From Pseudolabrys sp. (GTDB lineage Bacteria; Pseudomonadota; Alphaproteobacteria; Rhizobiales; Xanthobacteraceae): 64,000 bases of DNA. Of the stretch, positions 40,768 through 49,213 are shown one piece after another. The stretch spans positions 27,158 through 91,157 of the forward strand of contig JALHNV010000005.1 of assembly GCA_022843325.1 (NCBI GenBank), read 5' to 3'. The notes beneath the pieces were generated by a model. It worked only from the letters and a program-made list of their open reading frames with translations. It was not told where the DNA came from and ran no database searches. Position 1 is the first letter of the stretch; each line of letters starts with the position of its first letter. Both the position numbers and the translations under genes were made by a program.

Positions 40768-42132
40768 CTATTTGGCGACCCGCAGCTTGGTCAGGTTGGT
40801 GCCGATGGCGGCAAACACGCTGCCGAGACCATTCGAATTGTTGACGATGAAGAACTTGTCGGCGCTGCTGGCGCAGTTCTGCAATAGCGTCGAGGTCGGA
40901 TCGTTGTCGGTGTTGACGTGAATGGTATAGATCGTCACGCCCGCCGCCTTGATGTTGGCGCAGGTGCCGGCGCCGTTCTTCGAGGAGTCGTACATCCGCT
41001 TGTCGACCTGGGTCTGGCTGGACGACCAGCGGTTCTGGGTGTTCAGCCCGTCCGACATCAGGATGATCACGTCCTGGTATTTATAATTTGGATCCTTGGG
41101 CGGCGCGGTGAGGGGGCCGCCACCGACCAGGGATTGCCAGGCCCAGACCAGGCCGATCGGCTGGTTGGTCATGCCGGCCGGTTTCATCGAGTCGACCAAA
41201 GTGTTCATCGCACCCCAGTTGTAATTCAGGCCCATCATCGCCACCGGGCAATTATCGTCCTGATCGGCCGGAAACAGCTTCGACGGGCTGGTGCTGGCGC
41301 TGCCGGTCGGCGCCTCGACGGTCTGGTCGTAGCTCTGGTCGCGGTCCGCGACGCAGCCGTTCCAGGTATTGTGGTTTGCCGGGACCCACGTGGTCGAGGT
41401 GGTGCACTTCTTCTTGTTCTTGCCGTTCTTGCCAGATTTCTGGTTGGCGCAGGTGGTGCTCGAGCTATCGTACCCGTTGTCGTCGTCCCAGTCCGACCAA
41501 TCGATCCAGTTCGCGTTGTAGTTGGACTTTCCGACATTGACGGTCTGGGCAAACGGAATGATCGACACATAGACGTCGCCGTTGGTGCTGGCCGTGCTCT
41601 GCAACTGAGTCAAAAGACTCTTGGTCGCCGACTTCAAGGCGGTCATCTTGCCGTCGCTCGACATCGAACCGGTGTTGTCCAGCGCCAATGCCACCCGCAG
41701 CCGTTCGGAGCCCCATTTCGATGTGGCTGAGCCGTTTACGGTCAGGCTGTTGAAACCCATGATGCCGAGGAAGTTGGTTGGCACCTCGGCAGATCCGTTC
41801 ACCACCACAGTCGAACCGCCGCTTGCGGTGTAAGTTGCGCCGATGCTGACATTGGTCGCATCCGGCCGGTTGAACAGCGAGTTGAAATAGCTCTTGGCCT
41901 TGACCTGCAAGGCGGCGTCGCTGAGCGTCGCAGCGTCTTTCGACAGCATCAGCGCGGTGGAGTCGAGGGCGGCCTGCATCGCGGCCTTGGCGGAATTGGC
42001 CTGACTGTAATCAACTGCGAAGCCGACCGTGCCGAGCACCGGCAGCGAGGCGATGGCGAAGATCATGGCGACATTGCCGCGGCTGTCGGCGCGGAAATTC
42101 TTGAGGCTGCGGACGATCCTGGTCCTGAACAT
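40768..42132 (-). CDS. TadG-like pilus-assembly protein with VWA domain (copy 1)
   Basis: A 454-residue protein from the ATG at 42132 (GTG at 42141 possible). The N-terminal Tad-type segment GNVAMIFAIASLPVLGTVGFAVDY is a membrane helix, followed by AKAAMQAALDSTAL as in TadE/TadG minor pilins. A VWA domain starts near residue 148 with the MIDAS DNTGSMS and ends near the C-terminus, interrupted by an Asn/Lys/Ser-rich insert with several Cys (about 225-290). Such proteins are displayed outside the inner membrane and act with Flp pili. It is a paralogue of the upstream gene 42355-44049, ending with the same TNLTKLRVAK-like segment. Confidence 0.85.
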   Translation of the reverse strand: MFRTRIVRSLKNFRADSRGNVAMIFAIASLPVLGTVGFAVDYSQANSAKAAMQAALDSTALMLSKDAATLSDAALQVKAKSYFNSLFNRPDATNVSIGATYTASGGSTVVVNGSAEVPTNFLGIMGFNSLTVNGSATSKWGSERLRVALALDNTGSMSSDGKMTALKSATKSLLTQLQSTASTNGDVYVSIIPFAQTVNVGKSNYNANWIDWSDWDDDNGYDSSSTTCANQKSGKNGKNKKKCTTSTTWVPANHNTWNGCVADRDQSYDQTVEAPTGSASTSPSKLFPADQDDNCPVAMMGLNYNWGAMNTLVDSMKPAGMTNQPIGLVWAWQSLVGGGPLTAPPKDPNYKYQDVIILMSDGLNTQNRWSSSQTQVDKRMYDSSKNGAGTCANIKAAGVTIYTIHVNTDNDPTSTLLQNCASSADKFFIVNNSNGLGSVFAAIGTNLTKLRVAK

Positions 42133-42211
42133 GATGATCACCGGCGTTTGGGTTCACCGGAATACCTAGCCGCAGGAAATAAAGGGCCGGTTTACGGGTA
42201 GGGCGAAAATC

Positions 42212-42250
42212 AAACGCCGCGGGTAAGTTCCCGCGGCGTTTTCTCGGTTT
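42212..42250 (-). terminator. terminator between the two VWA paralogues
   Basis: AAACGCCGCGGG, loop TAAGTT, CCCGCGGCGTTT: 12-bp perfect stem with T-rich sequence on both sides (TTTGATTTTCG in the sense of the genes). It lies ~105 bases past the stop of the first-transcribed copy, so the two copies are probably separate transcripts. Confidence 0.75.
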
Positions 42251-42354
42251 TTTTGTGGTCGGTCAGTCGCTTGCATCGTTAACCGGACTTGCGGGCGATG
42301 ATGCCAATGCCAGCTAGTTCTTAGACGACACTGTTAACGCCCGGTTGCCGGCTG

Positions 42355-44049
42355 TTACTTGGCCACGCGCAGTTTGGTCAGGTCGGTGCCGATGGCATTG
42401 AACGCCGTGACGATCTGGCTTGCCGAGGTCAGCAGAAAGAACTTGCTGGCGTCGACGAACTTGTCCGGGCTGCCGGCGCAATTCTGCAACAATGTCGAGG
42501 TCGGATCGCCGCCGGTGTTCACCTGGATCGTATAGATCGTCACACCGGCATTCTTGATGTTGGCACAGGTGCCGGCGCCGTTGTCGTACATCCGCTTGTC
42601 GACATCGGTGTTGGTGCTGGAGCCGTTGCCGTTCCAGCGGTTGAGCGTGTTCAAACCGTCCGACAGCAGGATGATGACGTCGGTATAGGTGTAATTGGCT
42701 TCCTTGGCAGGAGCGACGAGGGGGCCGCCCCCGACCAGCGACTGCCAGCCCCAGACCAGTCCGATCGGCTGGTTGGTGGCGCCGAGCGGATACAGGCTAT
42801 CGACCTGGCTCCGCATGGCCGCCCAGTTATATGACAGGCCCGACACCTGAGGCGAGCAGTTCTCGTTCTGCTCTGCCGGATATTTCGACGCCGCGATGTT
42901 GTTGCTCGGCGCCGTCACCAGCCGGTCGTAGTTGGAGACGGGACCGGCGGCGTTGCCACGGTCGGTAATACAGCCGTTCCAGGTGCTCCGGGCATTTGGA
43001 ATCCAGGTGTGGTTGTAGCCCGTCGTGGTCGTGACGGTTTGCACACAGCGCTTGTTGTTGCCGTTGCCGCTGCACGAGCAGTTCGACCTGTTGCCGCAAC
43101 TGGCGTTACGGCCGGTATCGACGGTATTGGTCGAGGTGCTGGTGATTGGAACGCTGTTGTAGCAGCCGTTATAAATGATGCCGATCTTCGTCGAATCCTT
43201 CCGGCCCGAATCCGTGCTGGGGCAGATCAATCCGGCATTGGCGCCGCTCGAGGGGATGGTGTTGGTGGTCGAGGAACTGGTTGGGCTCGTGGCGCAACCG
43301 AAGCCGTGATTGTTGTTGGAGAAAGGGCAGGAATCGCCGGGGCCGATGTCGTTCCAGTTGTTGGGCTTGTTGTTCTTCAGGATTGCGGGCTCCGACTCCC
43401 AGTCGGTCCAGTCGATATAATTGGCATTGAAATTGCCCGCCCCAAGATTGACGTTCTTGCTGAACGGGATCAGCGAGACATAGACGTCGCCATTGACGGC
43501 GGCTGCGTCCTGCAACTGTGTCAGCAGGCTTTTGGTGGCTGTCTTCAGCGCGCCGATCTTGTTGTCCGAGTTCATGGAGCCGGTGGTGTCCAGCACCAGC
43601 GCCACGCGCAACCGTGACGTGCCCCACTTCGACGTGGATGAGCCGTTCACCGTGATCTGGTTGTAACCGATAATGCCGAGCAAATTGGTCGGCACGTCGG
43701 CCGATCCTTTGACAATAACCGTCGAGCCGCCGTCGGCCGTGTAAGAGGCGTTGATCGTGATGTTCTTGGCGTCGGGCCGGGTAAACAGAGCCTCGAAATA
43801 GGTCTTCGCCTTGGCCTGCAACTGCGTGTTGTTGAGCGTTGCGGCGTCCTTCGACAGCATCAGTGCCGTCGAGTCGAGCGCCGACTGCATCGCGGCCTTG
43901 GCTGCATTTGCGCTGCTGTAATCGACCGAAAAGCCGACGGCGGCCAGAACGGGCAGGGCGGCGAGGGCGAAGGTGGTCGCAACGTTGCCACCCCTGGCCT
44001 TTCTGAAATGTCCGAGGCTGCGGCTCAGCTTTGTCCAGAAATGCGTCAT
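42355..44049 (-). CDS. TadG-like pilus-assembly protein with VWA domain (copy 2)
   Basis: A 564-residue protein. ATG at 44049 follows a GTG at 44052 that could also serve. N-terminal helix (GNVATTFALAALPVLAAVGFSVDY) and AKAAMQSALDSTALMLSKDAATL match copy 1 closely. The MIDAS is DTTGSMN. The insert inside the VWA domain is much longer than in copy 1 (about 225-400), full of Asn, Ser, Thr and Cys (CPFSNNNHGFGC, CGNRSNCSCSGNGNNKRC), probably a disulfide-rich surface region. The C-terminal part realigns. No other tad/cpa genes are in the window. Confidence 0.85.
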   Translation of the reverse strand: MTHFWTKLSRSLGHFRKARGGNVATTFALAALPVLAAVGFSVDYSSANAAKAAMQSALDSTALMLSKDAATLNNTQLQAKAKTYFEALFTRPDAKNITINASYTADGGSTVIVKGSADVPTNLLGIIGYNQITVNGSSTSKWGTSRLRVALVLDTTGSMNSDNKIGALKTATKSLLTQLQDAAAVNGDVYVSLIPFSKNVNLGAGNFNANYIDWTDWESEPAILKNNKPNNWNDIGPGDSCPFSNNNHGFGCATSPTSSSTTNTIPSSGANAGLICPSTDSGRKDSTKIGIIYNGCYNSVPITSTSTNTVDTGRNASCGNRSNCSCSGNGNNKRCVQTVTTTTGYNHTWIPNARSTWNGCITDRGNAAGPVSNYDRLVTAPSNNIAASKYPAEQNENCSPQVSGLSYNWAAMRSQVDSLYPLGATNQPIGLVWGWQSLVGGGPLVAPAKEANYTYTDVIILLSDGLNTLNRWNGNGSSTNTDVDKRMYDNGAGTCANIKNAGVTIYTIQVNTGGDPTSTLLQNCAGSPDKFVDASKFFLLTSASQIVTAFNAIGTDLTKLRVAK

Positions 44050-44705
44050 CACGGCTCACCATCGCTAGAGAGTACGGAGGCCGTCATAAGGTCCGGTGAT
44101 AAAAGGTCGGTGTACCGGGAAGCGCGAATCCGGGTTCCGCGGTAATTGTTTGCCGACATCGTCAGCCGTTAGTGGTGCACATTCAGCGGCTTGGCTGGTT
44201 AAAGGTCTGTGCTGCGGAAACGGCGAATGCCACGCAGTTCTTAGCGGACACCATTAACAGAATGTTGCCGCGTGCGGCTCGAGATCGCCAGGCTCCGCCG
44301 TCGATCGCTGGTCCGAAATTGCCGGGATCAGAACAATTCTCCGAGATACCGTCGTCGCAGTGAGCCAAAACCCAGGTATTTGCATAAATTCGCCGCAGAT
44401 TTGGCGCGAAACGGGTTGTTATGCCGCTGCCGAGGGCTATCTGAGCAGGGTGCCGCCGCCTGCCGTTCGATCCTCCCGGAACGGGAAAACGAAATTCCTG
44501 GGCATTTGCCACCTTGGAATGACGGTGGCGGGGTCATTATGATGCGCCGAAGGCCCGGCAAACCGGGCACTTGCCAGTTCCGCCAACCGACTACCCGACC
44601 AGAACCATGACCGCCATTGCCAGAATGACCGACAGTTCCCACATGATAGCGGCGGCGACGTCGCCCGTGGCGGCGGATGCCGCGCGGTTGCGTTCGGTCG
44701 AGCGA
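44050..44705. other. 656-bp intergenic region, no convincing gene
   Basis: Between the divergent VWA copy 2 and clpS. Short open frames here (for example 44360-44542) lack ribosome sites and codon bias. It should contain both promoters, but none could be assigned. A small GCCCGG-CAAA-CCGGGC hairpin is at 44553-44568. An ATG at 44607, in frame with clpS, could extend that gene by 33 residues. Confidence 0.6.
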
Positions 44706-45053
44706 ATGGCGGACGACGATCGGAAACGCAAAGGCGGCAACCCTGGCGAACCGACCGGGCCATCGACCGCCGTCATCACCAAGACCAAGCCGCAGACCAA
44801 GCGGCCGAACATGTATCGCGTGCTGATCCTCAACGACGACTACACGCCGATGGAATTCGTCGTGCACGTCATCGAGCGTTTCTTCGGCAAGGATCATGAA
44901 GCGGCCACACGTATTATGTTGCATGTCCATCACCACGGCATCGGCGAGTGCGGAACTTTCACATACGAAGTGGCTGAAACCAAAGTGACGCAGGTTATGG
45001 ACTTTGCCCGAAAACATCAGCATCCTTTGCAGTGCGTGATGGAAAAAAAGTGA
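44706..45053 (+). CDS. clpS: ATP-dependent Clp protease adaptor ClpS
   Basis: A 115-residue adaptor that delivers N-degron substrates to ClpAP. After a ~37-residue polar N-terminal arm the core reads [36 protein letters not shown] and the C-terminal [16 protein letters not shown], all typical. I choose the ATG at 44706 ([11 protein letters not shown]) because the arm length then matches relatives; upstream in-frame ATGs exist. clpA follows after 39 bases, in the usual clpSA order. Confidence 0.92.
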   Translation: MADDDRKRKGGNPGEPTGPSTAVITKTKPQTKRPNMYRVLILNDDYTPMEFVVHVIERFFGKDHEAATRIMLHVHHHGIGECGTFTYEVAETKVTQVMDFARKHQHPLQCVMEKK

Positions 45054-45092
45054 GAGTCGGGGGGCGCCTGATACAATGAAGATGGGAAGCTA

Positions 45093-47549
45093 ATGCCAAC
45101 GTTTTCGCGCAGCCTTGAACAATCGCTCCACCGCGCTCTGGCTCTCGCCAATGAGCGGCATCACGAATACGCGACGCTTGAGCATTTGCTGCTGGCGCTG
45201 ATCGACGATCAGGATGCTTCCGCGGTCATGCGCGCCTGCACTGTCGATCTCGACAAGCTCAAGCGCAGCCTCGTGGCCTATCTCGAATCCGAGCTTGAAA
45301 ATCTGATCACCGACGGGGCCGAAGACTCCAAGCCAACCGCCGGCTTCCAGCGCGTGATCCAGCGCGCCGTCATTCACGTCCAGTCGTCCGGCCGCGAGGA
45401 AGTGACCGGCGCCAATGTGCTTGTGGCGATCTTCGCCGAGCGTGAGAGCCACGCCGCCTATTTCCTGCAAGAGCAGGACATGACGCGCTACGACGCGGTC
45501 AACTACATCAGCCACGGTATCGCCAAGCGGCCGGGCCTGTCGGAAACCAGGCCCGTGCGCGGCGCCGAAGAGGAGACCGACGCCAAGGGCGGCGGCAACG
45601 GCGACGAGCCCAAGAAGAAGGGCGATGCGCTCGAGGCCTATTGCGTCAACCTCAACAAGAAAGCCAAGGACGGCAAGATCGATCCGCTGATCGGCCGCGA
45701 CGGCGAGATCAGCAGGACGATTCAGGTCCTGTGCCGCCGTCAGAAGAACAACCCGCTGTTCGTTGGCGAAGCCGGCGTCGGCAAGACCGCCATCGCCGAA
45801 GGCCTGGCGCGCCGCATTATCCACGGCGAAGTGCCGGAGGTGTTGAAGAACGCCACCGTGTTCGCGCTAGACATGGGCACGCTGCTTGCGGGCACGCGCT
45901 ACCGCGGCGATTTCGAGGAGCGGCTCAAGCAGGTGATCAAGGAGATCGAGGCCTATCCGGGCGCGATCATGTTCATCGACGAGATACACACCGTGATCGG
46001 CGCCGGCGCGACCTCCGGCGGGGCGATGGACGCTTCGAACCTCCTCAAACCGGCGCTGGCCGGCGGTTCGATCCGCTGCATCGGCTCGACCACCTACAAG
46101 GAGTACCGCCAGTACTTCGAGAAGGACCGCGCGCTGGTGCGCCGCTTCCAGAAGATCGACGTCAACGAGCCGTCGATCCCGGATGCCATCGAGATCCTCA
46201 AGGGGCTGAAGCCTTACTTCGAGGAATATCACAAGCTCCGCTACACCAACGAGGCCATCAAGGCGGCGGTGGAGCTCTCGTCGCGGTACATCCACGACCG
46301 AAAGCTGCCGGACAAGGCGATCGACGTGATCGACGAGTCGGGCGCGGCGCAGATGTTGCTGCCGGAAGGCCGCCGCAAGAAAACCATCGGCATCAAGGAA
46401 ATCGAGACCACCATCTCGACCATGGCGCGGATCCCGCCCAAGACCGTGTCGAAGGACGACGCCGAGGTGCTGCGCCATCTCGAGCACACGCTCAAGACGG
46501 TGGTCTACGGCCAGGACAAGGCGATCGACGCGCTGTCGGCGTCGATCAAGCTGGCGCGGGCCGGCTTGCGCGAGCCGGAGAAGCCGATCGGCAGCTATCT
46601 GTTCTCGGGGCCGACCGGCGTCGGCAAGACCGAGGTCGCCAAGCAACTGGCTGCGTCGCTCGGGGTCGAACTGATCCGTTTCGACATGTCGGAATATATG
46701 GAGCGGCACACGGTGTCGCGCCTGATCGGCGCGCCCCCAGGCTATGTCGGCTTCGATCAGGGCGGCCTGCTGACCGACGGCGTCGATCAGCATCCGCATT
46801 GCGTGCTGCTGCTCGACGAAATCGAGAAGGCGCATCCCGACCTGTTCAACGTGCTGCTGCAGGTGATGGACCACGGCAAGCTGACCGACCACAACGGCAA
46901 GCAGGTCGATTTCCGTAACGTCATCCTGATCATGACCACCAATGCCGGTGCATCCGACATGGCCAAGGCGGCCTACGGCTTCACCCGTCAGAAGCGCGAG
47001 GGCGAGGATCAAGACGCGATCAACCGGCTGTTCACGCCGGAGTTCCGCAACCGTCTCGACGCCACCGTGACCTTCGCGCATCTGTCGCAGGACGTGATCG
47101 CCAAGGTGGTCGAGAAGTTCGTGCTCCAGCTGGAGGCCCAGCTCGGCGACCGCAACGTGACCATCGAGCTGTCGGAGGAGGCGGCGCGCTGGCTGATTGC
47201 CAATGGCTACGATGAACTGATGGGGGCCCGGCCGATGGCGCGGGTGATCCAGGAGCACATCAAGAAGCCGCTGGCCGACGAGGTGCTGTTCGGACATTTG
47301 AAGTCAGGCGGGCACGTCCGGGTCATCGTCGACCAGGACGAGCAGGGCCGCGACAAGATCGGCTTCCAGTACCTCGAAGGCCCGATTACGCCGAAGCCGG
47401 AGAAGTTGCCGGTGGTGCGCCCGAAAGCCAAGCGTCGCGCCTCACCGCGGCCCAAGCCGAAGGGTGACGGCAAGGGCAAAGGTGACGGTAAAGGCGATGG
47501 CGACGGCAAGAAGGGCTCGGTGCCGAAGGTGCCGCTGGCGAAGGTCTGA
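45093..47549 (+). CDS. clpA: ATP-dependent Clp protease ATP-binding subunit ClpA
   Basis: An 818-residue AAA+ unfoldase working with ClpP and ClpS in the cytosol. Clp N domain (1-145), first AAA domain with GEAGVGKT (Walker A) and MFIDEIHT, second AAA domain with GPTGVGKTE and LLLDEIEKAHP, then the D2-small domain. After about residue 770 there is an unusual Lys/Pro/Gly/Asp-rich tail ending VPKVPLAKV, with repeated GKG and GDG units. A hairpin terminator follows. Confidence 0.95.
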   Translation: MPTFSRSLEQSLHRALALANERHHEYATLEHLLLALIDDQDASAVMRACTVDLDKLKRSLVAYLESELENLITDGAEDSKPTAGFQRVIQRAVIHVQSSGREEVTGANVLVAIFAERESHAAYFLQEQDMTRYDAVNYISHGIAKRPGLSETRPVRGAEEETDAKGGGNGDEPKKKGDALEAYCVNLNKKAKDGKIDPLIGRDGEISRTIQVLCRRQKNNPLFVGEAGVGKTAIAEGLARRIIHGEVPEVLKNATVFALDMGTLLAGTRYRGDFEERLKQVIKEIEAYPGAIMFIDEIHTVIGAGATSGGAMDASNLLKPALAGGSIRCIGSTTYKEYRQYFEKDRALVRRFQKIDVNEPSIPDAIEILKGLKPYFEEYHKLRYTNEAIKAAVELSSRYIHDRKLPDKAIDVIDESGAAQMLLPEGRRKKTIGIKEIETTISTMARIPPKTVSKDDAEVLRHLEHTLKTVVYGQDKAIDALSASIKLARAGLREPEKPIGSYLFSGPTGVGKTEVAKQLAASLGVELIRFDMSEYMERHTVSRLIGAPPGYVGFDQGGLLTDGVDQHPHCVLLLDEIEKAHPDLFNVLLQVMDHGKLTDHNGKQVDFRNVILIMTTNAGASDMAKAAYGFTRQKREGEDQDAINRLFTPEFRNRLDATVTFAHLSQDVIAKVVEKFVLQLEAQLGDRNVTIELSEEAARWLIANGYDELMGARPMARVIQEHIKKPLADEVLFGHLKSGGHVRVIVDQDEQGRDKIGFQYLEGPITPKPEKLPVVRPKAKRRASPRPKPKGDGKGKGDGKGDGDGKKGSVPKVPLAKV

Positions 47550-47574
47550 CCGTCTCGCTTCTCAGAATCGTACC

Positions 47575-47605
47575 GAAGGCCGGGCCATAAGCCCGGCCTT
47601 CGCAT
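47575..47605 (+). terminator. hairpin terminator after clpA
   Basis: GAAGGCCGGGC, loop CATAA, GCCCGGCCTTC: 11-bp perfect stem 26 bases past the clpA stop. Only a short T run (CATTTCG) follows. Confidence 0.7.
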
Positions 47606-47680
47606 TTCGCGGGGTGCGCATGCGCCCGGCGCGGTCGCGCCCCGGTTGCAGATGGGGCAGGCCTATGACACCAAGCAGCC

Positions 47681-48409
47681 ATGCCGGTGTCAGCCACCTA
47701 CGACTCCTCGAGCGCCGCCTTTCTCGGGGGCGTGCGGCGGGCCGTGCGGTCGGTGTTCTTCCCCGTCATGATGGGCACCTATATCGGCATCGGCGCGCTC
47801 GCACATGATTTCGGCCTGACGCCGTGGTGGCTGGCTCTGTCGACGATCGTTGTCTGGGCGGCGCCTGCGCAGGTCATCCTGATCACGGCCATCGGGCTTG
47901 GCTCATCGATGATCGAGGCGGCGATTGCGGTATCGCTCAGTGCGATACGGCTGTTTCCGATGGCAGTATCGCTGCTGCCGCTGCTGCGTGGCCCCGGCAC
48001 CCGGGTGCGCCATTTGCTGCTCCCGGCGCATTTCACTTCGGTCAGCATGTGGATGGAGTCGCTGCGCTATCTGCCCGGCATTGCCCAGGAACGCCGCATC
48101 GCCTTCTGCAACGGCCTGTCGGTCACCTTCATGAGCACGGCGGTGACATTCGGTTTCATCGGCTTTTATCTCGCCGCCGGCCTGCCGACCGTGTTCGCAG
48201 CGGCGCTGCTGTTCCTGACGCCGCTGTCGTTCCTGATTTCGACCGCCAGCAACGCTCGCATGATGATGGACAGACTGGCGCTGGTGCTCGGCCTCGTGCT
48301 GCTGCCGTTGCTGGTCTACCTGGACGTCGGCCTCGATCTGATGTGGACCGGTATTATCGGCGGCACGCTGGCCTACGCTATTCACCGGCTGCGGGAAGCC
48401 ACCCGATGA
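47681..48409 (+). CDS. azlC: AzlC-family branched-chain amino acid exporter, large subunit
   Basis: A 242-residue inner-membrane protein with about seven helices. PVMMGTYIGIGALAHDFGL and WAAPAQVILITAIGLG match the AzlC/YgaZ family (PF03591), which exports branched-chain amino acids with a small AzlD partner. Its stop overlaps the start of that partner (ATGA). Confidence 0.87.
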   Translation: MPVSATYDSSSAAFLGGVRRAVRSVFFPVMMGTYIGIGALAHDFGLTPWWLALSTIVVWAAPAQVILITAIGLGSSMIEAAIAVSLSAIRLFPMAVSLLPLLRGPGTRVRHLLLPAHFTSVSMWMESLRYLPGIAQERRIAFCNGLSVTFMSTAVTFGFIGFYLAAGLPTVFAAALLFLTPLSFLISTASNARMMMDRLALVLGLVLLPLLVYLDVGLDLMWTGIIGGTLAYAIHRLREATR

Positions 48410-48753
48410 ATCCCGTGATCGCCGAGTTCTGGCCTTACCTGATGTTGGTGATCGTCGGATACCTGCCGAATGAGGTCTGGCGTGTGCTCGGGCTGGTGCT
48501 GGCGCGCGGCCTCAACGAGGATTCCGAGATCGTGATGTGGTCGCGCGCGGTGGCGACGGCGATCCTGGCCGGCGTCATCGCCAAGCTGATCCTCTTTTCG
48601 AGCGGTGCGCTCGACACCATTCCGATCTGGGTGCGGGTCGCCGCCACACTCTGCGGCTTCCTCGGTTTTCTCCTGATCAAGCGCTCAGCCCTTGCCGGCG
48701 TGGTGATCGGCCTCAGTACGCTGGTGCTCGGCGGCTACCTGACGACGCCCTGA
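48406..48753 (+). CDS. azlD: AzlD-family exporter, small subunit
   Basis: A 115-residue inner-membrane protein with about four helices (YLMLVIVGYLPNEVWRVLG, ATAILAGVIAKLILF, and two at the C-terminus) of the AzlD/YgaH type. Start ATG at 48406 overlaps the azlC stop by four bases, so the two subunits are made in equal amounts. Confidence 0.85.
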   Translation: MNPVIAEFWPYLMLVIVGYLPNEVWRVLGLVLARGLNEDSEIVMWSRAVATAILAGVIAKLILFSSGALDTIPIWVRVAATLCGFLGFLLIKRSALAGVVIGLSTLVLGGYLTTP

Positions 48754-48770
48754 GACCGAAAGGCGGGATG

Positions 48771-49199
48771 TCAGCCGGCGGCGAGGGCCGCCATCAGCGC
48801 CTTCGCCTGTTCGGCCAGGACCTCCGGCTTTTCCTTCGCGGCCGCCGGCGGTTTCATCGGCTGACCGGCCTTGCGGGGAATGACGTGGACATGAAGGTGG
48901 AACACCACCTGGCCGCCGGCGCCCTCATTGAACTGCTGCACCGTGATGCCGTCGGCCGCAAAGGCCGTCATCGCCGCCTTGGCGATCGTCTGCGCCACGG
49001 TGGCGACATGGGCGAGATCGTCGGCCGGTACGTCGAGGATGTTGCGGGCCGGTGCCTTCGGCAGCACCAGCGTATGGCCGGGCGCGCGGGGCATGATGTC
49101 CAGGAAGGCCAGTGCCTTGTCGTCCTCGTAGACCTTGTAGCAGGGCAGTTCGCCGCGCAGGATCTTGGCGAAGATATTGTTCGGATCGTAGCTCGGCAT
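48771..49199 (-). CDS. HIT-family nucleotide hydrolase
   Basis: A 142-residue protein with the histidine triad HLHVHVIP, preceded by NNIFAKILRGELPCYKVYEDD, typical of the Hint/HinT group that hydrolyses nucleoside phosphoramidates. The ATG at 49199 was chosen as conserved start. It lies 14 bases after the GNAT-like gene in the same direction and may be cotranscribed. Confidence 0.9.
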   Translation of the reverse strand: MPSYDPNNIFAKILRGELPCYKVYEDDKALAFLDIMPRAPGHTLVLPKAPARNILDVPADDLAHVATVAQTIAKAAMTAFAADGITVQQFNEGAGGQVVFHLHVHVIPRKAGQPMKPPAAAKEKPEVLAEQAKALMAALAAG

Positions 49200-49213
49200 C
49201 GGCGCTCCCCGGA

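Noticed and set aside
44053-44560. Small genes in the gap before clpS
   Set aside because: Short frames on both strands lack start signals, codon bias and recognisable content.
44571-44705. Longer N-terminus for ClpS
   Set aside because: The added residues have no counterpart in ClpS proteins I know and no ribosome site favours them; kept only as an alternative.
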